Source: Micromonospora sp. NBC_00421 (GTDB lineage Bacteria > Actinomycetota > Actinomycetes > Mycobacteriales > Micromonosporaceae). From it: 64,000 nt of DNA. Below, piece by piece: positions 59,685 to 64,000 of this stretch. The notes below the pieces were generated by a model. That model did not search any database and was not told the origin of the DNA. It was given only the letters and a program-made list of their open reading frames with translations. The stretch spans positions 6,251,001 to 6,315,000 of the forward strand of contig NZ_CP107929.1 of NCBI RefSeq assembly GCF_036017915.1, read 5' to 3'. The first letter of the stretch is position 1. Each line of letters begins with the position of its first letter. The translations under genes were made by a program, and so were the position numbers.

Positions 59685-61478
59685 ATGGCCGAACCCCTGC
59701 GGGACCGTGCCCGGCGCGCGACCGGCTGGCGGTTGCGGATGAACGGCGACTCCCGTCCGCACTACGTGGTCTGCGGCAACGACCCGTTGACGTACTGGGT
59801 GGTCCGGGCGCTGCTCGGCACCGAGCTGGCCCAGGGCCGGGTCCGGATCACCCTGGTCGTGCCGGAGCGCCGCCGCTCGGAGGGCCCCGACGGGCGGGAC
59901 GTCGACGGCGTGCAGGTGATCCGGGCCGACCGGCTCGACGAGGCCACCTTCCGCCGGGCCGGCCTGGCCGGGGCGGACGGCCTGGCCCTGCTGCACCAGG
60001 ACGACGTGGGCAACATGCACGCCGCGCTCTGCGCGCAGGAGGTCGAACCCCGGTTGCGCCTGGTGGTCCGGATGTTCAACACCAGCCTCGCCAACGGTCT
60101 GCGGCAACTCTTCCCCGACTCGGCCGTCCTCTCCGACGCCTCGATGGCCGCCCCGGCGTTCGTCGCCGCCGCCCTCGGCGAGGTCGCCCCGACCCACTTC
60201 CGGCACGGCGGTCGTACCCTCTACGTGGCCCGCCGGGGTGACGTCCGCCCCGCCGACGTGGTCTGCGGGCTGGCCGTCACCACCGACCCGGAGGTGGTCC
60301 GGGTGCTGCCCGCCGACGAGAAGGCCGCCGACGTGGTGCTCGCCGAGGCGACCGGCCAGCCGGCCGGCACCGAGCTGGCGGCCCGCCGGCTGGTCCGGGC
60401 CCGGCGTCGCCGGCAACCCCTCGCGGTGCTGCTCCGGGCGGTCCGCAGCTTCGCCACCCGCAAGATCGGCATCGCGGTGCTCACCCTGCTCGGGGTGATC
60501 GCCCTGCTCGGCTGGCTGAACGCCCGCGCGGTCGAGGTGAGCTGGACGGAGGCGCTCTACCTGACCCTGGTCACCACGCTCAGCGGCCAGGACCCGGACG
60601 TCGCCAAACCGGCCGCCGCCCAGATCATGCAGGTGGTGCTCAACCTGGCCGGGCTGGCGCTGATCCCGCTGATCACCGCCGTGGTGGTCGACGGGATCGT
60701 CAACGCCCGGCTGGCCCTGCACGCCGGCCGGATCCAGCCGGAACGCGCCGGGCACGTGGTGGTCGTCGGGCTGGGCAACATCGGTACCCGGGTGATGGCC
60801 CAGCTGCACGACTTCGGCGTCGAGGTGGTGGCGATCGACCGGAGTGCCGAGGCGCGCGGTGCGGCGCTGGCCCGACGGCTGGACGTGCCCCTGATCGTCG
60901 GGGACGCGGCCCGTGAGGAGACGCTGCGTTCGGCCTCGGTGGAGCACTGCCAGGCGCTCGTGGTGGTCTCCACCGACGACGGGGTCAACCTGCGGGCCGC
61001 GCTCAACGGCCGGGCGCTCAACCCGGAGCTGCGGGTGGTGCTGCGGCTCTTCGACGGCGACTTCGCCGAGCGGATCCAGCGGGCCTTCGGCATCGGCATC
61101 TCGCGCAGCGTGTCCTACCTGGCCGCGCCGTCGTTCGCCGCCGCGCTGCTGGACCGGGCGGTGATCGCCACCATCCCGGTCGACCGGCACGCCCTGCTGG
61201 TGGTGGAGGTGCCGGTGGTGGCCGGTGCCGCACTGGACGGCCGTCCGCTCGCCGCGGTGGCCCGCCCCGGCGAGGTACGCCTGCTGGCCCACTCCCGGCC
61301 CGGGCAGAAGACCGACTGGACGGCCGACCCCCGGATGGTGATCACGGCGGGGGACCGACTGACAGTGGTCGCCCGGCGGGCCGGGCTGAGCGCCCTGCTC
61401 CGGGAGACCACCCCGCCCCCGCCGCCGGCTGTCCCGCCGCCCGCCGGCGTACCGACGTCGCGGGATCCGCAGGAGTGA
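59685..61478 (+). CDS. Two-RCK ion channel/transporter subunit with atypical filter
   Basis: The 597 residues contain an N-terminal TrkA-N/RCK domain (HYVVCGNDPLTYWVVRALLG). A central pore has two helices (IGIAVLTLLGVIALLGWLNA and IMQVVLNLAGLALIPLITAV) around the loop TLVTTLSGQD (filter T298-D303), and a second RCK follows (HVVVVGLGNIGTRVMAQL). A K+ channel would have TVGYGD. TACCAT lies 12 nt before the ATG. The stop abuts the convergent permease gene's stop. Confidence 0.85.
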   Translation: MAEPLRDRARRATGWRLRMNGDSRPHYVVCGNDPLTYWVVRALLGTELAQGRVRITLVVPERRRSEGPDGRDVDGVQVIRADRLDEATFRRAGLAGADGLALLHQDDVGNMHAALCAQEVEPRLRLVVRMFNTSLANGLRQLFPDSAVLSDASMAAPAFVAAALGEVAPTHFRHGGRTLYVARRGDVRPADVVCGLAVTTDPEVVRVLPADEKAADVVLAEATGQPAGTELAARRLVRARRRRQPLAVLLRAVRSFATRKIGIAVLTLLGVIALLGWLNARAVEVSWTEALYLTLVTTLSGQDPDVAKPAAAQIMQVVLNLAGLALIPLITAVVVDGIVNARLALHAGRIQPERAGHVVVVGLGNIGTRVMAQLHDFGVEVVAIDRSAEARGAALARRLDVPLIVGDAAREETLRSASVEHCQALVVVSTDDGVNLRAALNGRALNPELRVVLRLFDGDFAERIQRAFGIGISRSVSYLAAPSFAAALLDRAVIATIPVDRHALLVVEVPVVAGAALDGRPLAAVARPGEVRLLAHSRPGQKTDWTADPRMVITAGDRLTVVARRAGLSALLRETTPPPPPAVPPPAGVPTSRDPQE

Positions 61479-62717
61479 CTAGCGGAGGTGGCGGAGGGCG
61501 TACCAGAGCGCGCCGAGGGCGAGCACGCCGAAACCGGCGAGGACGCTGGTGGTCGGCAGGCTGACCGCGAGCAGCAGGCAGCCGACCAGCCCCAGCACGG
61601 CGAGCGCCCGGACGGGCAGCCGTCGGGTCGGATCCCGGCCCAGGGTCAGTGCGGCGGCGTTGGTGATCGCGTAGTAGACAAGCACGGTGCAGCTGGAGAA
61701 GCCGATCGCCCCGCGTACGTCGCCGAGCGCCACCACCGCGACCACCACGGCGGCCACCGCCAGCTCGGCCCGGTGCGGGACCTGGCGGACCGGGTGCACG
61801 GCGGCCAGCGCGCCCGGCACGTCCCGGCGGCGGGCCATCGCCAGCAGGGTCCGGCCCACCCCGGCGAGCAGCGAGAGCAGCACCCCGGTCACCGCCACCG
61901 TCGCGCCGGCCCGGACCACCCAGGCCAGGCCGGGCAGCCCGGCGACGGTCACCACGTCGGCCAGTGGCGCGGCGGACGCGGCCAGCCGGTCGGGGCCGAG
62001 CACACCGACCGCGACCACCGCCAGGACCAGGTAGACCGCCAGCACCACGCCGAGGGCCAGCGGCACCGCCCGGGGGATCGTGCGGGCCGGGTCGCGGACC
62101 TCCTCGCCGAGGGTGGCGATCCGGGCGTACCCGGCGAAGGCGAAGAAGAGCAGCCCGGCGGCGGTCAGCACGCCCCGGGCCGGGCCGGCGCCCTCGGCGA
62201 GCCGGTCGAGCCGGACCTCCCCGGCGGCCAGGCCGGTCACCGCGACCAGGGCCAGCACCGCCAGCACCACGACCACGAGCACCTTCGTGGCGGCGACCGT
62301 CCGGGTGACGCCGCGCAGGTTCACCGCGGTCACCGCGAGCACCGCGCCGACCGCGACCAGCCGGGCCTGCCCCGGCCACAGGTACGCCCCGATGGTCAGC
62401 GCCATCGCCGCGCAGCTCGCCGTCTTGCCGACCACGAACCCCCAGCCGGCGAGGAAGCCGGCGAACGGGCCGAGGCGTTCCCGGCCGTAGACGTAGCTGC
62501 CGCCGGATTCCGGGTAGCGGGCCGCCAACCGGGCCGAGCTGGTCGCGTTGCAGTAGGCGATGAACCCGGCCAGCGCCAGCGCCACGAGCAGTCCGCTGCC
62601 ACCGGCTGCGGCGGCGGCCGGGGCGAAGACCACGAAGACGCCCGCACCGAGCATCGCGCCGAGCCCGACGACCACCGCATCGGGTACGCCCAACCGCCGG
62701 CTCAGCCGATCCACCAC
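61479..62717 (-). CDS. APC-family amino acid permease
   Basis: The 412 residues form about 12 hydrophobic helices. The family's unwound first helix is VVVGLGAMLGAGVFV, with ARYPESGGSYVYGRERLG after helix 2. Substrate is probably an amino acid or polyamine. It lies 6 bp downstream of the PAP2 gene and is probably cotranscribed with it. Confidence 0.88.
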   Translation of the reverse strand: MVDRLSRRLGVPDAVVVGLGAMLGAGVFVVFAPAAAAAGGSGLLVALALAGFIAYCNATSSARLAARYPESGGSYVYGRERLGPFAGFLAGWGFVVGKTASCAAMALTIGAYLWPGQARLVAVGAVLAVTAVNLRGVTRTVAATKVLVVVVLAVLALVAVTGLAAGEVRLDRLAEGAGPARGVLTAAGLLFFAFAGYARIATLGEEVRDPARTIPRAVPLALGVVLAVYLVLAVVAVGVLGPDRLAASAAPLADVVTVAGLPGLAWVVRAGATVAVTGVLLSLLAGVGRTLLAMARRRDVPGALAAVHPVRQVPHRAELAVAAVVVAVVALGDVRGAIGFSSCTVLVYYAITNAAALTLGRDPTRRLPVRALAVLGLVGCLLLAVSLPTTSVLAGFGVLALGALWYALRHLR

Positions 62718-62723
62718 GGCAGG

Positions 62724-63536
62724 TTACGGGTCGGAGGTGAACGGGCGGCCCTCATCGTGCGACCGGCCCGGGTCGGAGGTGAACGGGCGGTCCCAGGCGC
62801 GCAACCGGCCCGGCAACGGCAGCTCGTCCCAGGGGATCCGACGTAGCAGCCGATCTAGCAGGAGGCCGAGCAGTAGCCCCGCCACCGAGTCGGTCAGCCA
62901 GTGCCAGCCCAGGTAGGTGGTGGTGCACAGGACCACCACCGGCGGCACCACCCGGACGGCGGTGACCAGCGGCCGGGGCATCCGCCGGCCGACGGTACGC
63001 AGCAGCGGGGCGAGCAGCAGGGCGAGCACCCCGTACCAGACGATCGCGTTGGCCACGTGCCCCGACGGGTACGACTGGGCGTAGCCGACCGGCAGGTCGT
63101 GCTGGAACAGCGGCAGGGTCTGTTCCGGCGGCAGGAACGGTTCCTTGACGCTCGCGGTGGGGGCCGGGCGGGCCGTCCAGACCTTGAGCGGGCCGATGGT
63201 CAGCAGGGTGAGCACGAAGGCGACCACGGGAGGCAGCAGTGGACGGACCGAACGGAGCCGGACGGCCAGCAGCACCCCCAGGGCGGCGGCCGACATCGTC
63301 AACGGGCTGCCCTGGCCGAGCAGGTTGAGCGCCCTGGCGATCCAGTACGCGGTGGTCGGCCGGTGCGCGTCCGCCCAGTCGGCGACCGCCCGGTCGACGC
63401 CGAAGAGGTGGCCGGTGGCGAGGGCCACGGTCAGGCCGACCAGGGCGGCGAACAGCACCAGGTCGTACCACCAGCCGGCCGGGCGGACCGGCCTGAGCCG
63501 TGCTCCGTCGCGTACCGTCGTGGTGGTCTCCCGCAC
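62724..63536 (-). CDS. PAP2-family membrane phosphatase
   Basis: The 270 residues have six transmembrane helices and the three PAP2 motifs: KVWTARPAP, YPSGH and TTTYLGWHWLTDSVAG (the last with a variant first residue). Likely acts on a lipid phosphate such as phosphatidate or undecaprenyl diphosphate. The C-terminus RPFTSDPGRSHDEGRPFTSDP is a duplicated segment ending at the stop. Confidence 0.88.
   Translation of the reverse strand: MRETTTTVRDGARLRPVRPAGWWYDLVLFAALVGLTVALATGHLFGVDRAVADWADAHRPTTAYWIARALNLLGQGSPLTMSAAALGVLLAVRLRSVRPLLPPVVAFVLTLLTIGPLKVWTARPAPTASVKEPFLPPEQTLPLFQHDLPVGYAQSYPSGHVANAIVWYGVLALLLAPLLRTVGRRMPRPLVTAVRVVPPVVVLCTTTYLGWHWLTDSVAGLLLGLLLDRLLRRIPWDELPLPGRLRAWDRPFTSDPGRSHDEGRPFTSDP
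62727..62790 (-). repeat. Duplicated 22-bp segment at the PAP2 C-terminus
   Basis: CGGGTCGGAGGTGAACGGGC plus GG occurs at 62727-62748 and 62769-62790, 42 bp apart and in frame. The first copy directly abuts the stop codon. Confidence 0.8.
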
Positions 63537-63615
63537 GCGATCACGCTACCGGCCGACCCCTGTGGCCGTGGTGGCGCGGCCGGGGTCTGGCGTGGTGCGA
63601 CCCGGCGGCCGTGGT

Positions 63616-63690
63616 GGCGCGGCCCGTGGTCCGGCGTGGCGCGGCCCGTGGTCCGGCGTGGCGCGGCCCATGGTCCGGCGTGGCGCGGCC
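63616..63690. repeat. 22-bp tandem repeats upstream of the DUF4032 gene
   Basis: Units at 63616-63637, 63638-63659 and 63660-63681 (one mismatch in the third), plus a partial fourth. Related degenerate copies extend back to about 63565. Intergenic minisatellite. Confidence 0.85.
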
Positions 63691-63741
63691 GGGGGTCTCG
63701 CGGGCCGGGGTCGATGTGTGTCGAACCACGAAGGGAGGCGC

Positions 63742-64000
63742 ATGCCGGGGGCACCCGGCACACTTGTCCCCGTGCGGATCACCTCGGCCCTCGTCGACCC
63801 GGCGCTGCTCGACCTTCCCTGGTCGACCCCGCTGGAGGAGTGGCCCGCCCGGCACCTGGTGGCGCTGCCACAGGGCATCTCCCGGCACATCGTCCGGTTC
63901 GTCCGCCTCGGCGACTACGTGTACGCCGTCAAGGAGACCGGGGAGCGGGTCGCCGAACGCGAGTACGACCTGTTGCGGGCGCTGGAACGGATCGACTTCC
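63742..64000 (+). CDS. DUF4032-domain protein (3' end outside window)
   Basis: Only 86 codons are visible: MPGAPGTLVPVRITSALVD then LPWSTPLEEWPARHLVALPQ and YAVKETGERVAEREYDLLRA. The segment matches the start of DUF4032 proteins, which have a protein-kinase-like fold (the AVKE phrase resembles the ATP-lysine strand). ATG 63742 follows GGGAGG closely; GTG 63772 is an alternative. The gene continues beyond the window. Confidence 0.8.
   Translation, partial: MPGAPGTLVPVRITSALVDPALLDLPWSTPLEEWPARHLVALPQGISRHIVRFVRLGDYVYAVKETGERVAEREYDLLRALERIDF

Overview
The window is very GC-rich and carries Lsr2, ClpC, DisA/RadA, CarD, an LpqE-type lipoprotein, an MsiK-type ATPase and many short actinobacterial families, so the host is a high-GC Gram-positive. 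The alkylresorcinol-quinone (agq-like) gene set, the 163-residue Cys-rich protein family near 39.5 kb and the repeat style point to Micromonospora or a close relative in Micromonosporaceae (inference). Sixty-two protein-coding genes (the first and last cut by the window), one tRNA-Thr(TGT), one small candidate ORF and two frameshifted pseudogenes are listed.

Backbone. Read left to right, lysS, lsr2, clpC, mutY, disA, radA, lpqE, carD, ispD, ispF, then cysS and rlmB follow the order I recall from Mycobacterium tuberculosis and other actinobacteria. Two blocks interrupt it. One, about 11.9-17.3 kb, holds a UbiA prenyltransferase, a methyltransferase, an acyl-CoA-dehydrogenase-like flavoprotein and a type III polyketide synthase, a set matching the alkyl-dihydrogeranyl-methoxyhydroquinone cluster of Actinoplanes. 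The other, about 19.4-45.4 kb, separates ispF from cysS. It contains a repeat-bearing TPR membrane protein; an aromatic amino acid catabolism set (homogentisate dioxygenase divergent from an unknown gene plus fumarylacetoacetase, an aromatic aminotransferase, 4-hydroxyphenylpyruvate dioxygenase and an Lrp-type regulator); a class I and a class II fumarase; an AbiEii-type toxin-antitoxin pair with two solo relatives of the antitoxin's HTH module; a broken Phd antitoxin gene; an exporter; and a secreted subtilase.

Right end. After rlmB come a sugar-ABC ATPase, the tRNA, small regulatory and VOC/ASCH proteins, a secreted M4 metalloprotease divergent from an emfourin-like lipoprotein (a likely protease-inhibitor pair), an enoyl-CoA hydratase, an HNH nuclease, a CrtU-like flavoprotein, a two-RCK ion channel with an atypical filter, an amino acid permease, a PAP2 phosphatase and the start of a DUF4032 gene.

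Most distinctive structures. Between the ACT-domain gene and peptide deformylase, three tandem 59-bp units each form a 20-codon mini-ORF whose TGA overlaps the next GTG, so a GTGA-coupled relay links the two genes. Short duplications spanning or touching stop codons recur at four further genes. Many genes have a TANNNT hexamer 12-15 nt before the start codon and no Shine-Dalgarno, the arrangement expected for leaderless transcripts.
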